Shown piece after piece: positions 1 through 12,200 of a stretch of DNA of 64,000 nucleotides. The DNA is taken from positions 22,987,501-23,051,500 of the forward strand of contig CM056732.1 in NCBI GenBank assembly GCA_029844215.1, read 5' to 3'. The translations under genes were made by a program, and so were the position numbers. A model generated the notes under the pieces. The model did not search any database, was not told the DNA's origin, and saw only the letters and a program-made list of their open reading frames with translations. The DNA comes from Przewalskia tangutica (taxonomy: Eukaryota > Streptophyta > Magnoliopsida > Solanales > Solanaceae). Positions within the stretch are counted from its first letter, which is position 1, and the number at the start of each line of letters is the position of its first letter.

Positions 1-241
1 ACCCTATTCCCTTCATAACTGTTATAAACCCAAAGTATTATAATCTTTAGTTTATGTTCTGCACTTAGTTTTTATTCTTAGTTTTTATTCTCAAACTAAA
101 GAACGTCAACCAAATAGATACCATAGAATAAATAATCGGTACTTAACAAACCAGTCTCTGTGGACGATAAACTCGGTCTTACAGATCTTTATTACTTGAA
201 CGATACGTACACTTGCGTAAGCACTTAGAAATATCGCAACA
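1..241 (+). mobile_element. Right end of an Athila/Tat-type LTR (5' part outside window)
   Basis: This stretch matches, with scattered substitutions, the last 240 or so bases of the LTR at 57599-61855 (compare 61610-61855), including the CTCAAACTAAAGAACGT block and the CGTACACTTGCGTAAGCACT block. It stops exactly at the LTR terminal CAACA. In the other copy the bases after CAACA are a PBS; here they are unrelated caulimovirid-type sequence, so this is a solo LTR or a 3' LTR rather than a 5' LTR. The left boundary and any target-site duplication lie outside the window. Confidence 0.85.
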
Positions 242-306
242 CCTTGACATATATCCCTACCCTGGATATAACGATTGCGGGTACAAATAATGGAAAATAA
301 AGTTTT

Positions 307-702
307 TTGCAAACTCTGGAACTTATAACTTCCCAAAAGTTTTTTATAAAAATCACTCTTCTGATCGATTACAATTTCAAAAAAGAGTTTACTGCTCTTA
401 TTGATAGTGGAGAAGATGTAAACTATATACAAGAAGGACTGATTCCTTCTAAATATTTTCATAAAACTACTCATACGGTAAGATCTACTAATGGACATAG
501 ATTACATATTACTTTTAAATTACCAAAAGCTTATATTTGTAAAGGCAAGGTATGTATACCAAACATTTTTATTTTGGTAAAAGATATCTCTAGTCAAATT
601 ATTCTAGGAACACCCTTTATACAAAAAATATTTTCCATTGTAAGAATTGATAAAGAATGTATAATAGGAACCCTTGAAGGGAAACAAATCAAGTTTCAGT
701 AA
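307..702 (+). pseudogene. Caulimovirid aspartic protease domain (remnant)
   Basis: An open stretch of about 130 codons. The active-site loop reads ALIDSGEDVNYI, so the family's usual DTG is DSG here, which is still a permitted variant. The second conserved segment, IILGTPFI, lies near the C terminus at about 600-625, as expected for retroviral-type pepsin-fold proteases of about 100 residues. In caulimovirids this protease cuts the polyprotein. The frame has no convincing ATG at its start, because the upstream polyprotein has been lost; it ends in a stop at 700-702. The homologous protease in the 38-57 kb array has the same layout but differs in sequence, so the two are different lineages. 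Confidence 0.8.
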
Positions 703-740
703 CTGAATCACTTTCAAGAATTTTAAATGAAATCAAGGAT

Positions 741-2240
741 ATGTTGATGAATAAACACCAACAAGTCAATTTTCTCAAACAAGAGATCTATAGTATTAAT
801 ATTGATGAAATTTTGGAAAATCCTAAGTTGCAACAAAAAAATGATTTCATAAAAAAACAGTTTTCACTTCATATTTGTAGTGATCATCCGAATATTTTCT
901 GGGATAGGAAAAACCATGTTGTTACTCTTCCTTATGAAGAAAATTTTGATGACGGTAATATTCCTACAAAGGCACGACCATGCCAAATGAACTCTTAATA
1001 TATTTAGAATTATGTAAAAAAAGAAATTTCTTCTCTTTTGCATAAGGGTTTAATAAGACCCTCAAATTCTCTTTGGTCATGTACTGTTTTCTATTGTCGA
1101 GCAGAAAAGAGGAGTTTCTAGGCTCGTTATTAATTATAAATATCTTAACAAAATCTTGAAATGGATCAGATATTCTATTTCTATTAAGAAAGATTTGCTG
1201 AATATCCTTACAGTGCTCTCATATTTTCGAAATTCGATTTGAAGTCAGGGTACTGGCAAATTCAGATTGTTGAAGCATATGAATATAAAACTGCTTTTAA
1301 TATCCATGTTGGGTAATTCTAACGAAATGTTATGTCATTTGAATTAAAAAATGTCCCTTATGAATTCCAGAATATCATGAATGATATATTCATACCGTAT
1401 AGTAATTTTATTATCGTTTATATTGATGATATTTTAATATTTCTAGTAACATAGAAACCCATTTTAAACATATTGATATATTCAAGAAGGTTATTATTCA
1501 AAATGACTTGGTTATATCTAGACCAAAATGGTTTTTTTTCAAACAAAGATAAAAAAATTTGGGCCATAATATTGAGAAGGGAAAAATAATCCCTATAAAT
1601 AGAAGTATTGAATTTGCTTCTAAATTTCCTGATATCATTACTGATAAAACTCACTCCAAAGATTGTTGGGTAGTTTAAATTATATTTCACCATTTTATAA
1701 AGATTTGGCAATAGATACATCTATTTTATATGATAGATTAAAAAAGATTCCTAAACCATGGACTGAAAATCATACTAAAATCGTCCAAAGAATTAAAGAG
1801 GAGGTTAATAACCTTCCTTGTTTCACCCTGACCAATCCTATTTGGAGAAAAATCATCGAAATAGATGCTTCTGATATTGGCTATGGAGGTATCTTAAAAC
1901 AATATTCTCCAATTGATAAACATGAGTACTTGGTTCAATTTTATTCCGAAAAATGGAACGACAACCAGAAAAACTATTCGACTGTTACTTAAGAAAATCC
2001 TTGCAAATGTCAAAAGTGTTTTAAAATTTTAAGGTGACTTATATAACTAGAATTTTTTGATAAAAACTGATTGTCAATCGGTAAGATTTATGTTTAATAG
2101 AGATTGCAAACATGATGTTTCTAAACATATGTTTGCTCGATGACAAGTTTTATTAGCACCATTTGATTTCGAAATACAATACAAAAAATGGTCAGATAAT
2201 AGCCTCCCTGATTTCTTGACAAGAGAATACTTGAATTCAT
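741..2240 (+). pseudogene. Caulimovirid reverse transcriptase-RNase H region (remnant)
   Basis: Frame-broken coding sequence downstream of the protease. Recognisable pieces in order are the RT entry segment ending IPTKARPCQMN (about 960-992), the RLVINYKYLN segment (about 1120), KFDLKSGYWQIQI (about 1235), and the polymerase catalytic box VYIDDILIF (about 1416-1440) with both aspartates kept. RNase H-like sequence EIDASDIGYGG follows at about 1860. The C-terminal SLPDFLTREYL segment (about 2200-2235) is a familiar end of this region in endogenous caulimovirid polyproteins. Several in-frame stops and shifts (for example about 998, 1310 and 1675) make it non-functional. Confidence 0.85.
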
Positions 2241-2559
2241 AATTCTACCACTCTGTTTATTGGCAGAATGAGGCCTCAATGGTGTGAAAACCCTAACTCT
2301 CATATAGGAAGGGGATGAAGAGGAGCATGACGAGGTGATACCCTTGTCCAAATGGGATACATAAAGCTAATAGCATGAAATATTACAGGGACATCCGACA
2401 ACAATAAGAATAGCCATTTGTATCAACAATTCATAGATTTCATAAAATCCAATAAGAAGGACTATAATATGCCACCTTCTTATTCATAGGTCATTAATGA
2501 AAATGACCAGGAAGATACTGATTTATACGAATAAAATAATAGTAAATAAGTAATACTTC

Positions 2560-3025
2560 TTTTGGAAAAGAAAGACCTTCAATGGAAGGATGAACTCTGA
2601 CAGATTATACAAAGGTATCTGGATACAATATCATATACCACCCCCACTTACAAATCCAGAATGAATCATGAGATAATACTCTCCTCAACCGGATCAGTTG
2701 ATATACAACACTTTTATCCGGCTAATGGGGATTGAGCACACTCAAGGAGAGGGAATATCTTCATCCTGAGCAAAGAGTACAAGTAAAATTCAATTACTGG
2801 GACTACATTGATAGCTTTAATAAAGCTTTATTATACGAGAATCCTAATAGGAATCACTCGTGGTTTATAAAAGTTTGTGCAAATGTTTATAGATAGCACA
2901 TTCCAAATTGGTTTTATCAATGGTGGATTAATTATGGTCCATCTGTGACTATTTTACCATATCCATTCAAAAGTTTATAGACTGAATGGATCGAAGTATC
3001 TCCCAAAATAGTAGAAGTGGATTAT
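2560..3025 (+). pseudogene. Post-RT ORF remnant with NYWDY motif
   Basis: Broken coding sequence after RNase H. Readable pieces are a YKSRMNHEIILSSTGSV block (about 2655), NYWDYIDSFNKALLYENP (about 2799), then HSWFIKVC and a tryptophan-rich WFYQWWINYG segment (about 2915). The same spacing of NYWDY, HSW/DTW and a WW-containing segment occurs in the minus-strand ORF at 52858-53574, so this is one homologous protein in two virus lineages. I recall similar segments after RNase H in other plant endogenous caulimovirid polyproteins. No function is assigned. Internal stops (about 2895 and 2980) show it is dead. Confidence 0.6.
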
Positions 3026-3860
3026 ACCCCCCCCCCCCCAAATACACCATGTCTTCATATGACCTTTTATACAAAGTTCTGGAAGAAGTTGTTACAAAAA
3101 TCAAAGGATTTTTAGACTTTATATAATTCTTACGGGTCTTGAATTCCCATTTTCTTCTCGTCTTCTTATCTAGGCGTTTCGATTTCCATTCTTGGAAATT
3201 CTTTTCATTCTTCTTTTTGCGCCTATGAGGTGCCTTTGCCTTGAGTATTTTCATTCCCAATTGTCCACAAAATTCTCTCAATTGTTGCCTTTCATTGAGG
3301 TTTTGTCTCTTAATTTCCCGATTCAGCTTTATTTCATTGCATTAGGATAAACTTTATTGGATGCATATACCTATTAACTTTCCATAAGTATAATCCTCAT
3401 AATTAATACTAACACCTCCTTTCTTAAATACCTTATTCTCATTATTACCATTTGTTTCCTCAAGTGCACTTGTTCTATCCTCTTATTGGACTTACTAACT
3501 CAGTTGTATCTTTGGCATCAACATTTGTCACTTTGACTACATCACACTGAATATCTATTATCACTTCGTTGAATTCATCTATATCTTTGTACCTCTCTTA
3601 TCTGTTTTCCACCCTTCTATTACTGTCTATAGAAATTCAGGGTCCAACCTTCACCTATTAAAGTATCTGAACCCGTACTAAATCTCTATGCCTCCTTCTC
3701 ACCTAATTATTCCAAGAGGATGATCATATAGGCCCGATTTCATGAAAGGCACTTTAGAAGCATGTAGATCATCAACTCATTCTTGATTAGTAAGTATTGT
3801 TTTACACCCTTTTTAGCACACTACATTTTTCACCATAATCTGCTATATACTGCTTAAAAT
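3026..3860. other. Unassigned repeat-like sequence
   Basis: This begins with a C11 tract (about 3028-3038). A minus-strand open stretch at 2967-3281 gives a lysine/arginine-rich product, but it overlaps the end of the caulimovirid on the other strand and I do not recognise it. The rest is A/T-rich with stops in all frames. Part may be the 3' end of the LINE fragment that follows on the minus strand. Confidence 0.4.
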
Positions 3861-3869
3861 CCCTTATCT

Positions 3870-4040
3870 TAGTCATAGTAACCGGACATTTCACCCTTTC
3901 ATCTCTCTCTAATACACAGTTGAAATCACTCATTATTGCCTATGGTCCTTGTACCTGGCCATGCAACCTTCCAATATTTATCCACAGTTCCCTTTTAAGA
4001 GACACATCATTGAACGCATACACCAAAGTCATATGAAAAC
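3870..4040 (-). pseudogene. LINE endonuclease domain fragment
   Basis: The minus strand translates to HMTLVYAFNDVSLKRELW, then a run ending AIMSDFNCVLERDERV, with one internal stop between them. This is the apurinic-like endonuclease core of a non-LTR retrotransposon; the usual W-I-GDFN signature is altered to AIMSDFN. It is a short ruin. No reverse transcriptase could be recognised next to it, and its full extent (perhaps 3500-4400) is unclear. It lies inside the internal region of the minus-strand LTR element that starts at 8324. Confidence 0.65.
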
Positions 4041-5295
4041 ATTTATTTATACCCCCATGTGTCACCCCGCAGTGTTCTAATTATTCTGTACAATTTTTAA
4101 TATTTACCTCATAAAGATAAGGCTTTACAATAATCATATTCTCCCATTTGGACGCTCAGTAAGATTAGTACTAAAATATCACCCACTACACAAGTTAAGA
4201 GATGCATTATGAGCTTCTTCCCTTTTAACCTTTGGTTCCAAAAGATCAAATAACCCCATCTTAGCATTCTGCGTGAATCAATGCATCAAAACTGTGTACG
4301 AATGCATACCTCGGTTACCAATCCTTCAAATAACTTTTTAACTGAAAATATGAATTCCAGAGGTTCGCTGCATGTCCTTGCTTTTTCAATTTTTTGTGCG
4401 TTGAACACTACTCTTTACGATATTTCAAATGCTTGACATAACTATACACTAATAGGGTGCTCATCATTCTCAAGTTCTAAGTCATTTGCGAATGAAATCA
4501 AATAATTTTCATGTCCAATACTTCCCAAAACTTGGTCAAAAAATAACAAGGCACTTGCATCTATTTATATCAATCTTAATATTCAAGAAGTAATAGCCCA
4601 TTCTTATCCTTACATGGGAACAATATTCTTTTGCAGTTTCCTACCTCCACATAGTCCAGCAACATGGTAAACCATAAAACAGTTACAGATTCTAACCATT
4701 AGAGCTCAAAATTTAATTAGAGGTATGGAGGAGAAAATGGTAGACAAGCTTCATTTCTTTTAACACTTGTTCACTCATTCCTTACTTGACGTACTTTTCA
4801 TGATTTCAACATATTCTAGTATACATACTTAATCTCGGAAATTGCTCCTGGTTCCAATCCCTGACGATACCATCCCTTAAGTGATGAATCGTTAACTTAT
4901 TCCCTTATCCGGTACGTAGAAGATTCTGAAGAGTTACCTTACCTGGCGTTAACCTAGTACCTCCAAACCTGGTCATCATACTTATATTCAAATTCTTCCA
5001 CATCCCTTATGGCTTGATGCACTACGTCACGTCCAAATAACTCTGATTTGCCCTTTCGGGCCACTGTCGCTTTCTTTGGAGGCATAGCTGCAACCACAAT
5101 AATTCGTTAGGGGGGGGGGGATTATCCTAATGACATAGCTCTTTTGCACGATCTACGAGAGAAAAGAATAGAAACCAATCCTAAATGTCTGGCAGCCTCC
5201 CGCGTATAAGTATGGTGCATAACATACCCATACACAAGACTCTACTAGACACGGTCTGTAGACATTCCGAGGACTAACTGTTCTGATACCACTTT
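4041..5295 (-). mobile_element. 5' internal region of a minus-strand LTR retrotransposon
   Basis: Sequence immediately inside the LTR at 5296-8324. Next to the LTR lies a PBS (5280-5291), then a leader with a G12 tract (about 5110). A short open frame begins MPPKKATVARKGKSELFGRD with its ATG at about 5084-5086 and runs about 43 codons before a stop. It is a plausible degraded gag start, but I could not confirm a gag domain. The remaining internal sequence is stop-rich and interrupted by LINE sequence; no polymerase domains were found, so the element is incomplete. Confidence 0.55.
5280..5291 (-). other. Primer binding site, initiator tRNA-Met type
   Basis: The minus strand reads TGGTATCAGAAC, starting four bases inside the LTR end (LTR terminus ACA at 5296). 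It matches the usual TGGTATCAGAGC complement of the initiator tRNA-Met 3' end except at one position. Position and orientation mark 5296-8324 as the 5' LTR of a minus-strand element. Confidence 0.8.
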
Positions 5296-8200
5296 TGTCA
5301 CGACCCGACCCGATGGGCCGCTACTACACGCCTTAATGACGTCATTCTACTAACCTGTCACACATAATCCAGCTAATACTAAGGAAGGTATGAAATCCGA
5401 CAGCACAACGCCGTAATAACAACATATACCAGAATAGGCGAGCCGACAAGACTGCCTTTTACACAAGACTGTACCTGCCTCATGAGGAGTCACAACTAGC
5501 CAACATAATATAATAAGCAAGCCGATAAGGCTGCCACCAATTGGTATCACGTATACACGGGAACATCCCAACATAGAGTATAATGACATAACTGACCAAA
5601 ACAAATTTACAAGTCTACATACGTACAACCCACAACTGTCTACAGACCTCTAGGAGAAGGATAACAAAATATGACCGGACAGGGCCCCGTCGTGCCCCTA
5701 AATATACATAAGTCTAAAATAGCGAATCTGTACCAAAATGGCTAACTCCGAAACAGTGGAGCTCCCAAGAAAACAGCTGAGCAGGAATCCTGAGCCGGAG
5801 GATCGTCGAACTGAATATTTGTACCTGAGGGCATGAACGCAGCCCCCCCCCCTCGAGGAAAGGGGGGTCAGTATGAAATAATATACCGAGTATGTAAAAC
5901 ATAAAGTACTGTAAGAAAGATCATAGTTGGCCAAAGGATATCATGAGACACGTATAATAATCAAATTACCATTTCAACTGTGTCATATACGAATGAGAGT
6001 CAGTTGTGCCTTATAAAGTGAGAGTCATATATGTCCATATAAAATCATCATATATACATAAACTGCCCGGCCCTCTAGGATGCGGTAAAGTCGTGTAAGG
6101 TATGCCCGGCCCATCCTGGGACGCGGTAAAGTCGTCTAAGATATACTGTCCGGCTCATTCTGGGGCGCGGTAAAGTCATATAAGGTATACTGCCCGGCCC
6201 ATTCCGGGGCGCGGTAAAGTCATATAAGGTATACTGCCCGACCCATTCTGGGGCGCGGTAAAGTCATGTAAGGTATACTGGCCGACCCATTCTGGGGCGC
6301 GGTAAAGTCATGTAAGGTATACTGCCCGGCCCATCCTAGGGCGCGATAAAGTCATATAATCACATTAGCACTAATGGAATCTCCTGAGTAGTTGTATACA
6401 TATCAAATCATCACTTGTCTCTCAATGAAATAGATAAAATCGCTATCGTATTATGTATCATTTTAAAACCTCCCTGGGAAATCAAGGCGCATATCATATC
6501 ATATATCTTTTTAAAACATCTTTTGGAAAATCAAGGCGTGTATCATATCATATATCTTTTTTAAAACATCTTTTGGAAAATCATAGACATTTCTCACGAC
6601 GAACATCTTTAGGAAATAGACTGTGTAGAAATCATGTATGTTCGTCGTACTTTCAATAAAAATCATGTCAAAAGAATGAAGGAAGAGTTTCACATACCTT
6701 TTAGTCGAACTAGCCAACTCACTATTAAGATACGTCTCGTCTAGTACGTCAACCTATACTCGTCAATTCTATGATCACTTAGCATACTTTATATCGAATG
6801 ACGACTTCCTATTCTATAAAAATTCGGGCAGCACTTCCCCTGTTTATATGTACATCCACAATTTACCACAAATTCCAACCAAACCATTAACCAAACACAA
6901 TTTCAAGATATAACCAAATTTGTTCCATGTACTTCATATATGCTACCATAATACATTCTTTCTCTTTTACATTTATGCAATACGACAACTACAACAACCA
7001 AGGTGATTACTCCACCTATTTCTCATGTTAATTCAGTCCTTACTCCATATTAGAACAATCTTAAAACAATCCATCAACTCTAGCGACAACAACAATAACC
7101 AAGTAGTGCATGTCCTACAATCTTCAACATAATACCCCTTTTTACTCTTTAATTCTTTAAGACGTGTATTAGTAATTACCACAACATATATATACATGTT
7201 TTTAGCATGCAAATGGGTGGCAATAACATTAGCGACTTCAACAATCGAACCCAAATCAGTAGAACAAGCTCCCTTTTGGTTTAACCACATTTCAGTATCA
7301 AGTTTTCCTTATTTTTAACATGCAATCAGTGAATATACTAATAACAACAACAATCAAACCAAATGTAACCAAAACAGCCCCAAATCTGTACCAACAATTC
7401 CAACAACAACCACATGCATTTTCTTACTTCCACTTCCTCTTAATATAAGTCCATCTCTTAACTACAACATCATTTCTTAAATTACAACAACATTCAACCT
7501 CAATTACACCATAAGAAGAATTTCGTACCTTAAATTGATGTCATGGAAACTGACAGCAAGCTTTTTCAATCAACAACAATGGTGGAAATCAATTTGGTCA
7601 TCATGGCTGTAGAGGTATCATCGAGGCACGGAGTTGGTATAGAAATGATGGGGAGGAGATGGAGAATCTTTTGGTACCACCGCCGGACGTCGCAGTTGCC
7701 GAAGGTCGTCAGAAAATGTGATAAACCATTGAAAAAACATGGTGTTTTTCGATCTGAGATTGTCGGTGATTTAGGATGAATCGACGGGAGTGGTTGGTAT
7801 GGAAATGACGGACTTGACAAGACGAAGCTAATGGTATAAGCCTCGTCCCCGTTGGACACCTGAATCGGCCGGAAAATGTGAATTACCTCCGGAAACACTG
7901 TTCACAGCGGCAATCACTTTTTTCATTTTTTGTACTTTTTTTTTAATTTCTAAATGGGGAGAATGAAAGGTTTAAAAGAGTATTAAGGATTAGGAAATCT
8001 GAAAATTTATTTGCAAATTGGTCCACTTCTCACAATTAATCAACCTTATGTCACACTCTCTTTAAATCTTGAAAATCTCACAAGACCTCGTATTCTCGTC
8101 GTCGTAACTTACATAATATGTTACTAGTTCATAGCGAAAACATATATAACTATAATTTTTAATACTCCAATGTCACACACGTTGTAACCAAAATTTTCCG

Positions 8201-8324
8201 GACTCATATCCTTTTATATACTAATTTCCGTATTAACATATGTAATTATACTTTATAACCAATATTCGAGTCTTAGTTCCGTAATGACGTTCTTAATTAT
8301 TGTCTTAACTTACGAGGTGTAACA
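5296..8324 (-). mobile_element. 5' LTR (about 3.0 kb) of a Ty3-like retrotransposon
   Basis: On the minus strand the LTR starts TGTTACACCTCGTAAGTT (at 8324) and ends GGGTCGGGTCGTGACA (at 5296), 3029 bp. The same ends occur in the plus-strand solo LTR at 57741-60691 (2951 bp), and internal blocks also match (for example the GGGCAC/GACAGGG and GGTCTGTAGACAGTTGTGGG segments). A PBS follows. Inside are a 60-bp tandem repeat (6060-6360), poly-C/poly-G tracts (about 5846) and several short spurious open frames. The internal region is truncated and no 3' LTR is visible in the window. Confidence 0.85.
6060..6360. repeat. Five-unit tandem repeat of about 60 bp inside the LTR
   Basis: Units of about 59-62 bp contain GCCCGGCCCATYCTGGGGCG followed by CGGTAAAGTCATRTAAGGTA. 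At least five consecutive copies lie between 6060 and 6360, differing by a few substitutions. The related solo LTR near 59760-59940 has only about two diverged units (CACCGCGT..., GGGTCGGGCAGTTTAT), so copy number varies between LTRs of this family. There are no spacers of unrelated sequence, so it is not a CRISPR-like array. Confidence 0.8.
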
Positions 8325-9284
8325 GGTAAAAACACATTTTCTAATTTCTTCACAATGTCTTGTGGTTCTTTGGTTGGAATTGAAAGTTGTTGGTCAAATT
8401 AGTCGACGTCGCTTCTAGTTCCCCCGGACAAGATTTCGTTGTCTTCTTCGTTGATCTCTGATTGACCGCACCTTCTACGCTCCGCTTGTATTCAATCTCT
8501 GAATAGAACTGTAATCTTCAAGCTGTCTTCCACTAATGAGTGTCTGAATAGAATGTCGAAGTGTAATCGAGGTTGAAAATCAAAACTTTGCTCGATGGAT
8601 GATCCTCAAGCTAGTTGTCAACTTCACTCCCAATTTTTGAATTTTAATATAAATTAGCAAATAAAATATAAAATTTAGTAGGCAATGTAGAGTTGTAGAG
8701 AGAGATATAGAGATATTAGAGAGATGTTAAGAAGATTTGTGAGAAAAATAAAATATTTATAGTTGAAAAATTGGATCAAAATGTAAATATATTAACTTAG
8801 TGGTTAAAAATAAATATTTAGGGGTAAGAGGTCTATGGGTGGGGCAAGGGGACATAAATGGTCGTTGGAACCGTTGTACAAAGGCCAAAATCTAAATTTG
8901 GACGTTGTTGCAGCGGTTAGTTTTGCAAAGGGGAGGGAGTTCGGGACGGGCGGGAAGCGGGACGGGCCCGGGCGGGACGAGCCTAGGCCCCGTCCCAATT
9001 TAAAATCCCGACACTGTATTTTTTTAGGGGGATCGGGCCGGTGCGGGTCGGGTTGAGATCGGGCGGGGTTGGGGTGGGATCGGGCCACCCGACCCACTTA
9101 TAGAAAAGAAAAAGACACTAATCGTGCTACTTACTAAATTTCCCTTTTCAATTACTTCAAATGTTGCTAAATTTTGAATACTGATCCAAATAAGTGGCTA
9201 GTCCACCCCAATTACTTTTTGAATTTCCACTCTTCCAGTCCTTCGTAACTGAACCCTGATTCTCACTAAACAATAGCGACAACC
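8325..9284. other. Upstream region of THO6, with a GC-rich block
   Basis: A/T-rich upstream sequence of the WD40 gene. An unusual G-rich block at 8930-9090 is built from GGGCGGGA/CGGGCCCGGG-type units and resembles the ends of degraded DNA transposons, but no inverted-repeat pair was found. Two overlapping open frames here (8804-9097 minus, 8835-9056 plus) reflect that block and are not genes. The promoter of THO6 probably lies between 9100 and 9284; no clear TATA box was identified. Confidence 0.4.
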
Positions 9285-12200
9285 ATGGACTGCAGGAACT
9301 GGGATGAAGACATATACAGAGACTCCATTTTACTCGACAGAGAATCCCAATGTCGAACTGTTTTCCGGACCGCATTCGCCCCGAACCCGAACCAGAATTC
9401 CTATCCGGACTTCATCGTCGCCGCCATTAGCGACGGCTCCATCGCCTCTTACTCTATTTCATCTTGCATTGTAAGCTCAATATATCACTCTACAAATTAA
9501 AATAGGGATTACTCTACAAACTAATTACTATTTATTTGTTTCCTTTGATAGGAATTGAACTACGCGGGCAAGTGAGTTTCCGTTTACTCGATGTTTTCGA
9601 AGTGTGGTGGTTAGTTTTGGTTTGAATTAATATTTTATTTGGTTTAGTTCACTGGTGCCAGTACCTGAACCTAGTTGGCTAGTACAAGGACATGAAGGAC
9701 CTGCTTATGATGTTAAATTTTACGGTAACCATGAGGATTCATTGTTATTGAGGTATTTTTTCAAATTTTGCTTCTATTGCTACTGATAGAAACTGTAGGT
9801 AAATTAGCACAGCTGGGAGATAGGGCAGTTTTTTTTGTTTAGAATCAAATTTAAAAAAGGGCAGTGCGGTGGTCCGGGAAAGGGCCGCACTCCAAGGAGT
9901 GTGATGTAGGCAACCTACCCTATTAGTGGTTGCTTCCTGGCTCGAATCCGTGACCTATGGGTCACACCGAGACAACTTTACATGTGACCTATAATTTATT
10001 TAGAATCAAATTATGGGCAAATATTACTTCAAGTATACAAAATGCAGGTAGATAAATATTAGGTTGACTGGAGCTCATATGTTAGGGAAAGTAGAGAAAA
10101 AGTTGTAAACGGCTCGACATTGTAAACACTCATTTTAGAAAGTTGTAGGTAATGACTGTGTTGTGAAACTAGGTGAGCTTATTTTCTTTTGAATCTAAGT
10201 AACAAGACTACAAGAGAGGCAATTATCTCGTGGTACTTATCACATATGAGCAAATATCTCCTATAAATTACTCTGTTTATTCTATCATAAGTGTCAATTC
10301 TTTGTTAACATAGGTAATTTTCATGCAGTTGTGGTGATGATGGTCGGATTCGAGGATGGAAGTGGAAAGAAATGTTGGAGTCTAAGGAATCAGCGCAAGG
10401 TACCATCTTTTTTGTGTGTGCAGGAATGAATCCTTGAGTAGTTTGGGATTGAGGCGTATTTGTGTTGTTGTTGAATGATGGATTCTAACATCTTATTTTG
10501 AACATTTGTAAACGTTGAGCTCTCTGCTCGGATTTGCTTCCAGTTCTAGCATCCAACTCTTTGCTGAATTGAATGATTTCTTTGCCGGACAAACTTGTTA
10601 TAATGTCCTCACATTATGAAAGGAAGTTCAGAAGGGGAAGGAATGGGCGCTGTAATGCACATATATTTGTGTCTTTCATATATTCGTTTTGACCATTTCT
10701 CTCTGTAAGGCTGCTCGCTAATGGCTAGTCCCCCCAACCCTACACTCACCGACGCGGGTAAATGCAGGCGAAGCCCCCCTCTATCTCCTCCTTCTCTCCA
10801 CCTCTTTCCCCCTTTCATCTCCGTTTTCTGTTTCTGGGTTCTGTTCCGGCAGCGGCGGTGCCGATAAACGCACGCAAGTCCCCCACTTTCTGTTTTCTGA
10901 TTTCGTTCTCCGGCGGGTACCCTTCCGGGGAGCTGCACCCTGTCTCATTGGAACCCTAAAATAGACCCAAAAGCCGAGAACGCATAGACCTATACAGTGA
11001 TTTTTGGTGGCGAAAAGTGATTTCCGGTGATTTTTGATGGCGAACAATGAACTACGGCAGCGAGCAAGGTTCTCCGGCAAGGTTTTCCGACAGGATTTTG
11101 ACGACGGACAAGTATTATCCACCTTGAGTTGGTACCTCCGGTGGCCGTATTTCATTATTTGTCCATACTCTGCCTGTTATTTTCAATTAAAATGCCTACT
11201 CTGTGCATCTATCCATGTGTTTAAATTTTGACATTCCACTGTATTGATTCTTGCCTTTACGTTCTTACATTACTCTTCTTGTCTTTAGGTATATCATTCT
11301 TGGCATCCCAGTTTTAGGTGTAAACATTTGATTAGTCCATTAGTTTATAACCGCTTTAGTGGCTCTGGTGACTGATAGTAGACTAGGGTCATATTCTCGG
11401 CCAGGGATGAGGGCGAGGTTTAGGGGGAAAGTGGGTTAAGTGAGGTGCTAGGCTGAGAATAGGGTCTTGGAACATTGAGACTTTGACGGGGAAGTCCATA
11501 GAGCTAGTTAAGATTTTTAATAAGAGGAAGATTAATATAGCCTGTGTCCAGGAGACCAAATGGGTAGGTCCTAAGGCTAAGGATGTTGACGGTTATAAGT
11601 TATGTTCTCGGGTAGGTCAAAGTATAGAAATTGGGTAGGCATTTTGGTAGACAACGAACTTAGGGATCAGGTGGTAGAGGTTAAGAGGGTCAATAACAGG
11701 ATGATGACGATTAAATTGGTAGTCGGAGGGTCCACTATGAACATTATTAGTGCTTACGCGTCCCAGACGGGCTTGGACGAGGAGGAGACGATGCGCTTTT
11801 GGGAGGATTGGACAAAGTGGTGGGTGGTGTTATTTGTAGAAGGAGATTTCAACGAACATATTAGGTCACTTTCGGGGGTATGACAACGTACATGGAGGCT
11901 ATAGATTCGGGGACAGGAACGGGCGAGACGTCTCAATGTTGGAGATCGCTAGAGCTTTTGGGATGGTGATAGCCAACTCGAGGTTCCTGAAGAAGGAGGA
12001 GCACTTGTTGACTTTCAGTAGTTCGGTGGCTAAGACTCAGATAGAGTTTTTGCTCCTTAGGAAGGTTGACAACGGTCTTTGTAAAGAATGCAAGGTTATT
12101 CCGAAAGAGTATCTTATAATCCGACATAAACTTTTGGTGATGGATGTGGAGATCAAGATAGAGAAGGGATGACATGTTAAGAATCAAATGGTGGAGTTTG

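Larger units (their letters stand above)
242..3025 (+). mobile_element. Decayed endogenous caulimovirid copy (PR-RT-RH-post-RT ORF)
   Basis: A plus-strand ruin of a plant pararetrovirus-like genome. Reading through many stops and frameshifts, the order is aspartic protease, reverse transcriptase, RNase H, then a further ORF with an NYWDY motif. No movement protein or coat region is visible upstream, because the preceding Athila-type LTR ends at 241. No LTRs of its own and no integrase were seen, which favours Caulimoviridae over Ty3 elements. The extent on the right is judged from the last recognisable coding similarity, just before a C11 tract at about 3028. Confidence 0.8.

Noticed and set aside
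2967..3281. Lysine/arginine-rich minus-strand open frame of 104 codons
   Set aside because: Considered as a basic coat-protein-like region, but it overlaps the plus-strand post-RT ORF, runs through a homopolymer tract, and shows no zinc knuckle.
6060..6360. Regular repeats resembling a CRISPR array
   Set aside because: Units are contiguous, diverged and lack unique spacers; plant LTR context.
8804..9097. Overlapping proline/arginine-rich and glycine-rich open frames
   Set aside because: Produced by the GC-rich repeat block; no family resemblance.
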